In this document: positions 1 to 12,790 of the stretch, in pieces | Layout of the letters: every line of letters begins with the position of its first letter | Numbering within the stretch: the stretch's first letter is position 1 | DNA from: Argentina anserina | Lineage: Eukaryota; Streptophyta; Magnoliopsida; Rosales; Rosaceae | Reading direction: 5' to 3' | Length of the DNA stretch: 64,000 nt | Assembly: GCF_933775445.1 (NCBI RefSeq) | Contig: NC_065872.1 | Location: forward strand, 7,502,001 to 7,566,000 | The notes under the pieces: generated by a model | The model's database searches: none | What the model was told of the DNA's origin: nothing | Seen by the model: the letters and a program-made list of their open reading frames with translations, nothing else | Position numbers and translations under genes: made by a program

Positions 1-254
1 CTACAAGTCTTCTGGTAAGTCAATGGGGCTCCAACCCAGAAATTTCATTCAGCTTCATCATGAATATTCTATATATTCTTCATTTGTTCTGGTAGGAAGT
101 AAGAAATATTTGACCTTTTGTATCGTTGATTGATTTTTGAGTGCTCATCTTGATTGATTTCATGCGTTCCAATTTGCCAAAGTTAAACAATCTTAATTTT
201 CCAGATTTTCAAGTACCCAAAATACTCTGTTTATGTTTGATTTTGCTGTAATCA
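1..254 (+). other. Probable 5' UTR with intron of NRG1-like gene 1
   Basis: The window opens inside the leader of gene 1. A good donor (TCTG^GTAAGT, GT at 15-16) and an acceptor after a T-rich tract (TTTTCCAG, AG at 203-204) suggest a 5' UTR intron. Similar GTAAGAG donors occur upstream of genes 4 and 5, so a leader intron may be common to the family. The promoter lies outside the window. Confidence 0.4.
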
Positions 255-3200
255 ATGAATGATGCTGGGGATGTATTTGCTGGGGCTGGTGGAGGAATAC
301 TGTTTAATGTTATCTATGATCTGCTTAAAGAGCTCATCAGCAAGTCTATGATATATGGACCTCTCCTCAAAGACATCCTATCTATGCTAGAGTCATATGA
401 ACCACTGATCAAGCAGATAGAAGCAAGCAATGAGGAACTGGGTTATCCAGAGGAGGAAGTAGAAACGTTCAAAGCACATATGGAGGAGGGGATAACGATT
501 GTTAAAAAGTGCTCCAAGGTTCGGAAGTGGCACATCTTCAAGAAGTACAAGTACGCCAACAAGCTTATTGGGTGGGATAGTGCTCTTGTAAGACACTTGG
601 ATGTATTGAAGGCGCAGGGAGTAAGGGATGGAAAGGAGACCTTGGTTTTGGTAAAGAAGACAGAGAGGGCGCTCACTCGGATTGAAACGAGTAGTATCAG
701 TTTAGAGGCAGGGGTTGTGGATATAGCAACATCCAGTAGGCATATGGAGAAGGTTCTCAGTGGACTTGAAATGAGGAGTGTGGATATAGTGGATGGGATT
801 TACCGAATTGAAGACCGAGTTGAAATAAACTCTAGCATTGTGGAGGCAGGGTTCAAGAGGCTTGAAGATCGACTTGAGACACGAAATGGAGCTGAAGTTG
901 GAGCTTGGGGTGTTGTGCCTGAACTTACACAGTTTACGGTTGGATTGGATGAGCCTTTGCAGGAATTAAAGATGAAACTTCTTAAGGATGGAGTCTCGAT
1001 GCTTGTGGTCACTGCTCCAGGAGGATGTGGGAAAACTACATTGGCAACAAAGTTTTGTCAAGACCATAAAGTCAAAGGTATCATTTCTATATAATTGTGA
1101 CTTTGAGAAGTAATTGCACCTTGTTGATATATTGTATGAAGAAAAGTGTTTCAGTCATTTCATACTCCTTGAATATGCCTGGGCTGCAATTGTGTATGCT
1201 TTTTCTGTTTACTAGGATATCTGATTAATAGAGTACTTTTTGTTTTTGTTTTTGTGTAGCTAAATTCAAGAACAATATCTTCTTTGTCACTGTGTCGAAC
1301 ACACCAAACCTGAGCTTAATTGTGCAAGAATTATACCAACGCAAGGGTTCCCAGGTGCCTAATTTCCAAGATGAAATAACTGCTGTCAAGTGGCTGCAAA
1401 CATTTCTTAAGGACCAAGGGCGGAACCCTTTACTATTAGTCTTGGACGATGTTTGGTCTGGATCAGAATCCCTACTAGACAAGTTTCAGTTTGAGATTCC
1501 AGATTATAAGATTTTGGTCACATCGAGATCTGAATTTCCGAGATTTGGTTCGTCATATCATTTGCCATTATTGGATACTGAAAATGCCATGGAACTCTTT
1601 AGTCATTCAGCATCCTTGAGAGATAAAAGCTCACATATTCCAGCAGACCTCTCAAGACAGGTAAACTTTTGTTTGCTATGAACTATAAGTCTATAAATAT
1701 ATGCATTTGATATTTTCTTTAAAGGGTGGGAAGGACACTAAATTTACTAATTATAACTAAAGAGCAGGATTGTAAAGTGTAAACACATCTATTTCTTTTA
1801 ACAGCACCTGCTAGTGATTAAACAGTTAAGCCAGCGTAGTAGATGTAGAGATTTATTTAACAAGTTTTTCGTGTGCATGAAATACTGAGATGATTTAGTC
1901 TGCAACTAATTGTAAATGATTCCAAATGCAGATAGTAGAGGGCTGTAAGGGATATCCACTTGCGATTACAGTGGCAGGAGGTTCACTTTGCGGACAAAGT
2001 ATAGAGATCTGGAAACAAAGACTAATTGAATGGTCCAAAGGTTCTTCAATTCTTGATTCTGAGACAGACTTGCTTATTCGTCTCCAAAGCAGCTTAGTTG
2101 TGTCGGATAAAGAAATGGCTATCATCAGGGATTGTTTTCTAGACCTTGGATCATTTCCTGAAGACCAAAGAATCCCAGTTAATGCCCTCATTGATATGTG
2201 GACTGAGTTATATGAGCAGCTCGATGAAGATACTTTGTGTGTTGCATACCTCCAGAGGCTCACCAACCGAGGTCTAGCTAATCTTGTAGTCACACGGTAT
2301 GCTAGCTTCATGTAACCTTATTTTTGTCTATATTCATAACTAGATGCTTCTCGTAACTTGCTACTTTAATACAATATATATTTTGAGCAATCTCTGCTTC
2401 TAATCAACTGAGTTCTGATTGAAAAAACATAACAGGAAGGACCGGACGCAGGGCGATGGATACTACAGCGAACATTTTGTTACTCTGCATGATCTTCTTA
2501 GGGAGTTGGCTATCTATGAGACAAGACTACAAGTTCCGGGAGATAGAGAAAGACTGATAATAAACATAAAGGGAAACAACTATCCCAAATGGTGGATGGA
2601 AAAGAAGTATGAATCCATGAAAGCTCGCCTGTTATCCATCTCAACTGGTAACCCCATCTCTTTTGATAACAATTACGTACGAATGCATAAAAGAGCATGT
2701 ATGCACATATGTTCTTGTTAAGACACAGACCAAGACTTGAATAGTACTTTTACGTGGTAGTCCATGCTCACACCAAATGGTTCTTGCTTGCAGATAGAAA
2801 TTTCTCATCAAAATGGCACCACATGGAATTACCAGAAGCTGAGGTTCTAGTCTTGAATTTTCAGACAAAGAATTATGCCTTACCCAAATTTGTGGAAACT
2901 GCGCATAAATTAAAGGTACTTGTTGTCACAAATTATGGTTTCTCACCTGCTGACCTGAGTAATATTGCATTACTGGGTTCGTTATCTCACCTAAAGAGAG
3001 TTAGATTGGAGCGTGTCTCCTTAAATTCAATAGCCAAGAACCCCATACAATTGGTGTGTCTGAAGAAGATAGCCCTATTTATGTGTACCATTGGGAAAGC
3101 TTTCAGTGACGATTCCATTCAGATCTCATATGCATTTCCAAACCTAGAGGAACTTAGCATAGACTATTGTAATGATTTGGTGGAAATGCCTGCTGGCCTG

Positions 3201-3629
3201 TGTGATCTAATTCATTTAAGGAAGCTCAGCGTCACCAACTCACATAAGCTTCTCGTGTTGCCTGAAGAGCTTGGAAAACTGGAAAATTTGGAACTGCTGA
3301 GACTAAGGTCATGTACAGACTTGGAACAGTTGCCAGGCTCGAGCAGGAACCTAAAGAAATTGATATTTCTTGACATTTCTTATTGCTTTAGCATCAAGGA
3401 GTTGCCTGAAGATATTGGTGAAATGAGCAGCTTAAGAAAGCTTAACATGAGGGAATGTTCAAGATTGCAAGAAGTGCCTATATCAGTATTGGATCTTGAG
3501 CTTTTGGAGGAAGTAGTATGTGATGATGAGACATGCAATTTATGGGAACCCTTACCTCTCAAAAACACAAAAATAGTGGTGGAGAAGGAAAATATCAACC
3601 TGAATTGGCTCCATAAGCTTCAAATTTGA
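255..3629 (+). CDS. NRG1-type RPW8-CC-NB-ARC-LRR helper resistance protein (gene 1)
   Basis: Five exons join in frame: 255-1077, 1260-1660, 1932-2296, 2436-2647 and 2794-3629, giving 2637 nt and 878 residues; all introns are GT-AG. The N-terminal ~150 residues are an RPW8-like coiled coil. NB-ARC follows: P-loop APGGCGKTTLA near residue 255, kinase-2 LLLVLDDVW near 331, RNBS-B KILVTSR near 357, GLPL-like GYPLAIT near 415, the RNL-type RNBS-D CFLDLGSFPED near 475, and LHD in the MHD position near 547. The last exon holds leucine-rich repeats with IDYCNDLVEMP and SYCFSIKELP units. The family (Arabidopsis NRG1, At5g66900/At5g66910) acts as helper NLRs with EDS1-SAG101 at the plasma membrane. Exon 1 is 186 nt longer than in gene 4 because of an inserted helical linker at about residues 140-215. 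No lesion was seen, and it is the first of six tandem copies. Confidence 0.88.
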
Positions 3630-6133
3630 GAGCAGTCCTTACCTAACAAACACATTGGAGCTCTGTATGTATGATTCATTATTTCTCCCTGTCATTTCCT
3701 TCCCCTTTTTCAATTTGATTCGTTATTTTTGTAAATGCATAGGACAACAATATAGCAATGTAATAGGCTACTTTATTTATGACAATGACTTCAGTTCTCA
3801 GATGTGAATTTTCAATATATGAGCAGCTCACTTTTGTAGAAATCTTCATCTATGCTAGTGCTACTTATTAGTATTATACAACAGCAGTAACATGTCCTCT
3901 GGTAATTAGAATTTTTGTATACTTGATTGAATGAGAAGATTCCATCAAAATAGGGCCATCTTAGAATACACAGCTTAATTCACTCTCCACAAGTACATGT
4001 ATTTTTCTTTTTAATTAAACTGGAAAGATGTCACTGAGATGGGGAGGGCTTAGAGTATGTGGTAGGTGGATTCATATTTCTAGCCATGAAGGAGTGAGGA
4101 AGTTGCTTGATCAAGCTTTTCCTGGTAAAGCCTCAAGTGGTAGAAAAAACAGAAACAGACAAAAACATCAAGTCTCCCATGGCAATCCGCGTTTGCGCGT
4201 TTAACGTTTTAAGTCTCCTATTAGCAAGTCAATGTTTAAGTCATGTAGGAGTTTCCATCGAGCTTCCCCAATCCCCAATGATTATCAGTTTACATTATCT
4301 TAGTGCCAAATTCCTGAGTCGCAAACCAACATTTAGTTCTTTACTTCTTTTATGATTGCACTCATTGTAGAAGAACATCTAATATTCTTGCCTATTTTGC
4401 ATGATCAACAACTAACGGATTACTTTCTTTTTTTTGAGAATCACGTTAATTGTTTGCATGGGTTCCAAATGACATTCATGTTATTGGATATCATGTTTCA
4501 GTGATCAAGTTTTCTCAGTATTCTTTTTTGGGTAATTAATTATAGACCCAAAAATCAACACCCTTTTTAATTTAAACTCACCCTTAAAATTCTTTCAGTT
4601 AGGTTATTATATAACAAGAAATAAAAAAATTATTTTCTATAAGAAATAAAACTTGTTCTTGATGAAAATTACTTTATTTGCCACTGGTACAAATACATTT
4701 GGTATGTTTATGAAGTGCTTAATTGTATCTTCAATTTAATATCCCATCACTTTATATTAATGAGATAATTGATTATAGACCTAAAAATCAACATTCTTTT
4801 TAATCTAAACTCACCCTTAAAACTCTTTCAATTAGGTTGAACAAGAAATAAAAAAAATTATTTGCTATAAGAAATAAAACTTATTCTTGATGAAAATTAC
4901 TTTCTTTGCCACTAGTACAAATACATTTGGTATGTTTCTGAATTGCTTAATTGTAGTTTTAATTTAATATCTCATCACTTTATATTGATCAATTCACTTT
5001 GAAATATCTTCATTTTTGAAATTCCTTGTCACCTCTAAATCTCTTACCAAAATACTACCTTAGAGTAGGTATTTTTGTTATTCTATGTTTTTCAGTGTGT
5101 GTGTTTGCTAAATCTGAAGAATCTATGTAACCGGTGAAAAGTATAATCCTTATTGTTTAATGGAGTACGTGATTCTATGAAATATGTATGTTTTTCCTTA
5201 AGTCTGTTAAATATGTGAGATGATTCATATGGTTACTTATGTATTGGTTGAGATTTGTAGGTTTCATAATTCTGTTGAGTAGGTGAGTTTCACAATTTGG
5301 TTTTGTTGTGTATCTAAGGTTGAGGTAAGAATTGAAGTTCTATTCTATAGAGCATTAAAATCTACTTAGTATGTAACATGATTTGCATCTATTTAACAGA
5401 TATACGTAAAGTGAATAATTGTTTAGTAGGTAATGAGATCTGCATCCATAGTGTTGGAATTTGGCAATTATGGTGATTTCATTATGTTCTTTAAATTATA
5501 GTGTGTAGGGTTGTTTTGGTTTATGATAGGTACTTTTAAAATGCTGAATATGAGGGAGAATGAAAAGTATATTCCAGGTATATGAAAAAAATCTTTGATA
5601 ACATAAAGTGATAAGAGGCTAAATAGACGTCAAGAGATGGAAAAACAAAAACTAAGGTAAAAATTAAGGCTCATTATGACAAATTCAAATAATTAATTGT
5701 CTTAAATAAGAAAAAAAATCAAAATTCATTCAATCATACCTCTGTTTCACTCTTGTATATTCTATAATTTCTCTAAATTGATGTTGATACCTTATTTTAT
5801 CAAATTTCTCCAAAATGAAATTGCAATTTTCATTTATGATAGATACAATTAAATGTTAACTAAATTAGAAAGTTGATCAAAGTTAATTTTAAGGAGGTGT
5901 TTCAATTTCTTAACCTAGAGGGTAAAAAAGTGAAACTATTCTAAATGAAAAATATTTGTTATAAAAATATTAGGTTAAAATAATTAATTTGGGTTTAGAT
6001 TAAAAAAAACTTTTTGGTGTGGGTTTAGATTTAAGTGGGGGTTTTAAAATTGGATTTATGCCTAATTATCTTTTTTTTTTCCAGACCATATCTGCCCTCG
6101 TTGTGTTAAGTCTGTTTGATTTTGGTGTAAGAA
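3630..6133. other. AT-rich spacer between genes 1 and 2
   Basis: No convincing coding region was seen. The left part is the 3' UTR of gene 1. The remainder contains the tandem duplication listed separately and a right boundary near 6005-6072 whose reverse complement resembles the start of that duplication (TAATTA..., then TCTAAACCCAC). This suggests a decayed transposon with inverted ends spanning roughly 4533-6072. The short reading frame at 4107-4355 has no recognisable features. Confidence 0.5.
4533..4990 (+). repeat. Tandem duplication of a ~230 bp AT-rich unit
   Basis: Two adjacent copies (4533-4765 and 4766-about 4990) share long blocks, for example ACAAATACATTTGGTATGTT and the TATAGACC..AAAAATCAACA start. 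They differ by scattered substitutions and a small deletion in the second copy. The beginning of the unit resembles the inverse of 6005-6072, so it may be a duplicated transposon end. Confidence 0.7.
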
Positions 6134-6517
6134 ATGATCAATCCAGTTGATAAACTTTTCGATGAGCTCTGTCGCGGCTTTAAAGACCTCATCAACAAAA
6201 ATATTGAATTTAGAGGCAAACTTGAGGGCATCGATGCCAAGCTAGAAGCTCTAAATCCGGTGATCGGAGAGATGGTGGATAATGAGGTATTAGATCGCTC
6301 AAGGAAGGAGCTGAAAGGCTTAACAGAAGTTATGCAGTTTGGCATTAAGCTCATCGACAAGTGCTCAAAGATTCAAGACTGGAAGATTTTTACAAAGTAC
6401 AAATACGCCAACCAACTTATTGAATGGGAGAAGAGTCTAGGAAGTGAGTTAGTTATACTGAACGTGTATACCGGCAGGGATGTGAAGGAGAACGCAGGGG
6501 TTCTGAAGGAGACTGTG

Positions 6518-7297
6518 TGAAGGTACATATATTGGCCTCTATATAGTTGATGGAGATTCAAAAGTGTGGAGGACAAGTCATGAAGATTTGATATGCAAAA
6601 GGAGAATTGAAGTTGTTTCCTAATTGGACTAGGAAAAGATTATGGTTTGTTTTTCCTACCAAAGAAGTCTCCACCGATTTGATTATGGGTAGATTGATAT
6701 ATATTTGGGAATATATATTTAATTAAATGGTGTTTGGAAATTGTTATAGAAAAGGATTCAAAATAAAAGGTGTATTCCATATTCATATGGATTTTTTCTT
6801 TTTCTATGTGAGATGTATTAGGAAGGGAAGTTAGGTTTAATTCCTAGGGTTAGGGAATACATGTGGCTACTATATATATGATGTATATAGGCAGTAGGTT
6901 GTGTGGCCTCTAGGAGATACATGAACAAGAAAAAAAGAGAGGAGAAAAAAGGTGAAACCAAAGAGAAGAAAATTCACAAAAAAGAAAGCTTAGTGCTAGG
7001 AGATCTTTGTGACTCCATTGAAGACCTTAGTGGCAACATCAACGTTCTTAGTGAGGTTGATCATCCGTGTGACTACAACGATTTTAGTGAGGTTGTATCG
7101 ACACTTGAAGCAACGATCTTAGTGAGGTTGTTTCATGCTTGATTGTGACTATCAAATAAGAAGTATTTTTACTTTTGAGAATAACATTATTATTGATTAA
7201 GGTGTAATCATTGTAATATCGTTTATTCAATAGAAAAGTAAAATTCTTCTACATATTCCGCTGCTATTACTCGTTATTATTTTATCTTGTATTTTCA
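6518..7297 (+). mobile_element. Solo LTR inside exon 1 of gene 2
   Basis: A 780 bp insertion begins TGAAGG and ends TTTTCA. It is flanked by a perfect 5 bp target duplication CTGTG (6513-6517 and 7298-7302). Removing it restores the RPW8-to-NB-ARC reading (KETV followed by DKFKNAETV). There is no internal coding region, PBS or second LTR, as expected after LTR-LTR recombination. A lysine-rich reading frame at 6903-7142 lies inside and is probably not a host gene. Superfamily (Copia or Gypsy) cannot be decided. Confidence 0.85.
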
Positions 7298-7959
7298 CTG
7301 TGGATAAGTTCAAGAATGCGGAGACTGTGATAGAGAATATACAGGAGAAAATGGACCAGATTGTGATAAAAAGAATCAACCTGGGGAACCAAAAGCTTGG
7401 ATAAGTACTGAGGTACCTGAAGTTCCACGTAATACAGTGGGATTGAACGCACATTTACAGGAATTGAAGATAAAGCTTCTTAAGGATGGGGGATCAATGC
7501 TTGTAATAACAGCTCCTGGAGGGTCTGGCAAAACCACTTTGGCTAAAATGTTTTATCATGATAAACAAGTCAAAGGTATGATATGATTATGCTATACTTT
7601 AATTCCTTTTGTTTCTTCAATGTTGTTGGGACTTGGGAGTAGTGGTGAATGTTGTTAGCGTTAGTGGATTTTTAACTATTTATGTCATTATCAAATTATT
7701 TGAATCATGTTGCTGATAATAACTGAACTCACATGAATCTATCAAGGTCTGCTGAGAAATCTCGTTTTTTAAAACATTATCTGTCAAGGTGATACTGTAA
7801 CAAGCTGTTCCCGGAAATCCTGAAATATTATATCTCTTATTGTTTCTTTATATTTGCATATGAGACTTCTGCAATTGACATCTATATGTTCTTTCTTCTG
7901 ACTTCACCATTAGATATAGTGCTGTTTTTTACCAATATGATGATGCAGATTTCCATTAT

Positions 7960-9450
7960 CACGACCCCAAAATTTCGAGCATAAAACTTGAAAAAACGAA
8001 GTCATGAAAACTCAAAAACAATCTCAATAATTCGAAATCATTTTATCGTCACAGCGTATCACTACTGAGTTCATAGTACAACTCAGTTAAATGGATTATT
8101 ACAAAATCAATTTAAAATTCAAGCATTATTTCAAATGGAAATGTAAAATCCTCACAATCCTCACCACAAGATAAAATGAAACAACTTCAAAGACTTCAGA
8201 GTTTTCCGTCGATTCTGCTAATCCACACCTGTAGAACTATCCCCTACACCATCGAATTGGTGCACTGAGATTGTAAACACAAATCCGGTAAGCTTGCAGC
8301 TCGTATGAGTAAAACAACATTATATCTCGTAAATAAATACAAAAGTGAAATCACGAAATCATTTAATTATAAATGTACTCATGAGTCATTGGACAGCCCA
8401 TCTGGTTGTCCAATAATATCAGAAAATATAAGTGCTCATGAGAAGTCGGGCAACCCATCTGTTTACCCAAATACATTTATAATACGGGTACTCATGAGCC
8501 CTGGTACTCATCTGTTACCCCTCATGCTAGTACGCCGCCTGACATTGGGCAACCATTTGCTATCCAATATCCAAAAATATGGGTACTCATAATCCATGTA
8601 ACCCATCTGTTACCTCTCATGCCAGTACACCGACAGACAGACTAGAGCTCTAACTGTATCCTAACTGTCGCCCGGCCAAGGATAGGTTCCGACATGCCAA
8701 CACGTCCGAAGACAGGTCCGAACACAACAAAACATTTTAACATAACTCAAGTTAAAACCACTTACGAACAATCCTCGCATATTGTCGTATAAAATCAAAA
8801 GACATGCTCAATAAATAATATCAATGTCATAAATGAACTTATTTGAAATCGGGAATATGACAGTATATAATATATATGTATCGATTTTACCAATTATACA
8901 CATACACAATCCATTATATCATATACATATCATAGTTCGATCTTTCAAATCAATGTAATTATGAATCTCCGCTAAGGGTAGATTCGTCACTGTGAGATTT
9001 TACTCACCTTATAATCATGAACGTAATTTCCACAATTCCGCAAGTGAATCATTTACTTGTTGTGTCGATCACCTAGAATATACAAGAGGTGATTTTAGAA
9101 GCGTTACGTAAAACCTTAAATGCCGAAACAGTAATAATGTTTTACTGTTCAGCAATTTCTGGTTTTTACAACATTACTATTCATGTAATTACTATTCACT
9201 ATTCAAATACGTACTATTTACGTATTCATGTACTCTGATGTACTATTCATAGTAAATACTGTCAGTAAATACAAATCACTTATTTACCTTTCAGAAATTA
9301 CTTTACAATTTACTGTACGTAAATTACATTTACATTTAGTGTACGAAATTTACTTTTTACAATTATCGTACAGAAATCACTTTTTACAAAAATTACTATT
9401 TTTAAAAAAATCACGGTAATAAGTGTACATAAATCACTTTTTAGTTTTGC
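7960..9450. mobile_element. LTR-like repeat tract in intron 1 of gene 2
   Basis: Starting TATCACGACCCC, this tract resembles plant Gypsy LTRs that open with TGTCACGACCC. It contains short internal repeats built on ACTCATGAG and CCATCTGTTACC (about 8380-8640) and a stretch rich in TACTATTCA motifs (9160-9260). No paired LTR, PBS or coding domain was found, so a solo LTR is the best guess. The right end was not determined and no target duplication was identified. Confidence 0.45.
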
Positions 9451-11504
9451 CGGAAAAAAACTAAAAAATGAGGAGAGATGAATTTGTTAGATCTAGGAGT
9501 GACATTTGATAATTTTCACGAAAATAAGTGTATTTTCGATATTTTGTATTAATTAATTAATCAGTTTTGTTCTACTTGTTCTTTGGATTTTGACTTATGT
9601 CCTAATTTATATAAGAAATATGAAAAGTGAGTTTTTAGTTAATTTAAGAGAAAATTAGAGTTAAATCCAATAATGGAGCACCTTTTTAAATCTGAGCCCA
9701 CATCTATTTTTTCTTTCATTCTACACCCAAAATCATTTATTATCATCAATTTTTATTTTTGTATAAGTCTAATCTACCCTTCTAAAATATAAAAGGTTAT
9801 ATTAAATAATTTTCCTAATCTTAGGTTTTAAAATCAATTTTGAATGTGAAGCTCGTCAATTGTATCCATAATTGTTTCATTGTATTTAATTCATACTGCT
9901 AATATCAATATGTATATATATTCATCACAAATTTCAGTTTTGCAACTTCATGTTCTTCTTTTATCAATTCCATTTTGCAAAATTTTACACCAATTATTAT
10001 TTTTCAAGCAATAGGAGCTAGTCATATGAAGATTATATGAGAAATTCATATGAAGGTATATAAGGTACCAAACGATCTTGATTCAGTAAGTGTTTCTCAT
10101 CGTGAGGTATATATTGTTTTTGTTGAATTATCTTTTTTTTTCCTTCTTGTTAGGTATATTATCATATTAATTCATTGTAAGAGGTATTAAACAATATTCT
10201 GGACAAGAATCATAGGTATATACATACACTATAATAACTAATAAAGCAGCATATTAAACTTCACTTATATATTGTCTTCCTCAATAAAAGGTAGATTTCT
10301 ATAGATGAGACATATATATCTACGAACTAGGAATTCTACATGAACCTTCTAAATAGATATGCTTCTCATTCTTAAGTTGTAATTAAAGAGATACCTACTA
10401 ACTAGGTTAAACACTTAAAGTCCCACATACCTTTAATTTAGGTTATTTAATATATGAATGAAACTTAAAAAATCAGAAAAAGACTATGATATAACAAAGT
10501 TCTCCAAGTTAACAATCTAATCGAAAATCTTAAATCACCAAAATATAAGTTGTACATTCATTATCTTAAGGTATTTTAATATAATCTATTAGTAATAATG
10601 ATGAGTTCAAAAGAAAACTTGCAAAATCGTATTCAATCTATAATTAAGGTAAAAAAATTAATACCAAAGTTGACTATTAGAGTTAAATAGTGGAAATATG
10701 TAATTTTTGTTAAAACGAAAGACAATTTAGTATCTTATTTGACAATATTTGAGTAAAAATTATAATTAAATAATAGGTGAGTTTATTTTAAAAGCATGCA
10801 CCAAAAATGGGTATGAAATGAAATACCCCTTAATTTAAATGTGGTCTAGTAGTACCAATAAGTAATTTCCCCATATTGAAAATTATATAAAATCTTTCAA
10901 TCTTATAATAGAATGAAGCTCCATGGAGATGATATCATGATTACCCAGAAAAACCTACTTCAATCTAAAGAAATGAACAACCCGAGAACCTAGCAAAAGC
11001 CCATCACCATGAATCACAATTGAAAACCCAAAAGTTGTCAAGATTTCGGCGGTCTTACCGGGTTGGTCAAGCGTTTTTCTGATAGAAGAGAGTTTCAAGA
11101 TGAAGGCAGAGGTCTACCGCGGTTGATGAGGAGAAGTTGTAGCGCAAGCAACACAAAATAGAATAGTTATTTGTATTAAAACAGTCTGCTAGACGAAACC
11201 AAATCAAAAGAAAGCAGAAAAGGGAGAGAGAGAAAGAGCATAAGAGCGTAGAAGAAAGTAGAAATGAGGTCAAAATCAGTAATGTACTATAACCTTAAGA
11301 ACAATATTTGTGAATAGTGTTTGTCAAATTAATAAATGGTAAATAAATATCTGGTACATGTGATTTGTAGGACTATCACTTTGTTATAGAGTGAGTAAGC
11401 AAAGCATGTGTCCTAACTCGATGGCTGGAATATTTGATTTCTCTTTGTGCATGAATAGGTAATCGGAATTTTATCTGATGACACTTTATGTAATATTTTG
11501 ATAG
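9451..11504. other. AT-rich remainder of intron 1 of gene 2
   Basis: No gene was seen. The sequence is AT-rich, with possible decayed transposon ends near 9660-9740 and 10770-10850 (both with TTTTTAAATCTGAGCCCAC-like blocks). The intron closes with a normal acceptor before ATAAATTCAAG at 11505. Confidence 0.4.
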
Positions 11505-12544
11505 ATAAATTCAAGGGAAATATCTTATTTATCACCATCTCAAAAAGACCAAACTTGGACTGTGTTGTTCAAGAACTGCGTCAATCAAGTATGAGTTCCC
11601 AATTTTGGAAGTGAAGTGATTGCAGTTAGGTGGCTGCAAGGGTTTCTGAAGGAAATAGGAGACAATCCTTTATTGTTGGTCCTTGATGATGTTTGGCCTG
11701 GATCAGAATCTCTCATACAGAAGTTTGATGAATTGAAATTGCCAAATTACAAAATTTTGGTGACATCAAGATATGAGTTCCCAAGATTCGGTACTTCTTA
11801 TAAGCTAGAACCAATGAATTATGTAGACGCAATGGCTCTTTTCTGTAAGTCAGCTTCTCTAGGGGATAAGAGCTCTTATGTACCAAAAGATCTTCCACAA
11901 AAGGTGAGAAATGCAGAAAGCATATGCTTAAACCCTCACAAGTGTTATGGGAGGGAAATCATTATGTGTTGCTTTTACAAAATCTTGGATACACACAAAT
12001 GATTCAACACAATACGGCCGAGTGATTTTACATTTATATATGACTGTTTAATACTGAAAAGTATGTAGCTAGGCCAATCATTTTCTCCCTAAATTTAAAA
12101 ACATCGAGATTTTTTTTTTCATTTTTTTCTCTGTAATTCAAGTAGTAATTTTTGACCTCATTTGGACGACTTAACTGCAGATAGTAGAGTGCTGTAAAAA
12201 AGCATCCACTTGCTATTACAGTGATTGGGTGATCACTATGTGGGAAGCCTAAAGAGTTCTGGCTTAAAAGAGTAAGGGCACTCTCTAGAGGTGCCTCTGT
12301 TCTTGATTCTGCAACGGATCTACTCATGTGCCTAAAAACCAGCTTACATGCTCTGGATGAAGAAGATAGTATCCTGAAGGATTGTTTCTTGGACCTGGCC
12401 TCATATCCTAAAAGCAAGAGAATCCCTGCTTCTGCTCTAATTGATATTTGGGCAGAGTTATATGAGTTGGATGAAGATTATCTGACCATTACAAACCTCC
12501 AAGAGCCTGCCACTGGGAGTCTGGTTAATCTTATAGTCACGAGG

Positions 12545-12790
12545 TATGATATTAGACGCAACCTTTACCCAAGGAACAAAATTTTCCCGATATTTCCGAT
12601 ATATCATCCGATATCTCTTTTTTTCAAAAAAAAGATATATCTTAGGGGTAAATATCTTATTTTTTCCCATATCTTGCGATATTTCACCGATAACATAAAA
12701 TATCTCTAATATTTCTCCGATATTTACGATATATCCGATATATCTTCGATATTTTAGAGAAATATTTGAAAATTCACTTTAAAAAATTTA
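12545..12790. repeat. CGATAT-rich repeat in intron 3 of gene 2 (hAT-related?)
   Basis: The stretch is dense in CGATATAT/CCGATAT motifs, like the termini of the hAT element at 24084-24791. It may be a decayed relative. Clean termini and a target duplication were not found. Confidence 0.4.

Noticed and set aside
4107..4355. Open frame of 82 codons after gene 1
   Set aside because: No domain, no start context and no homology recognised; likely chance in spacer.
6903..7142. Lysine-rich open frame of 79 codons
   Set aside because: It lies entirely within the solo LTR, so it is not a host gene.
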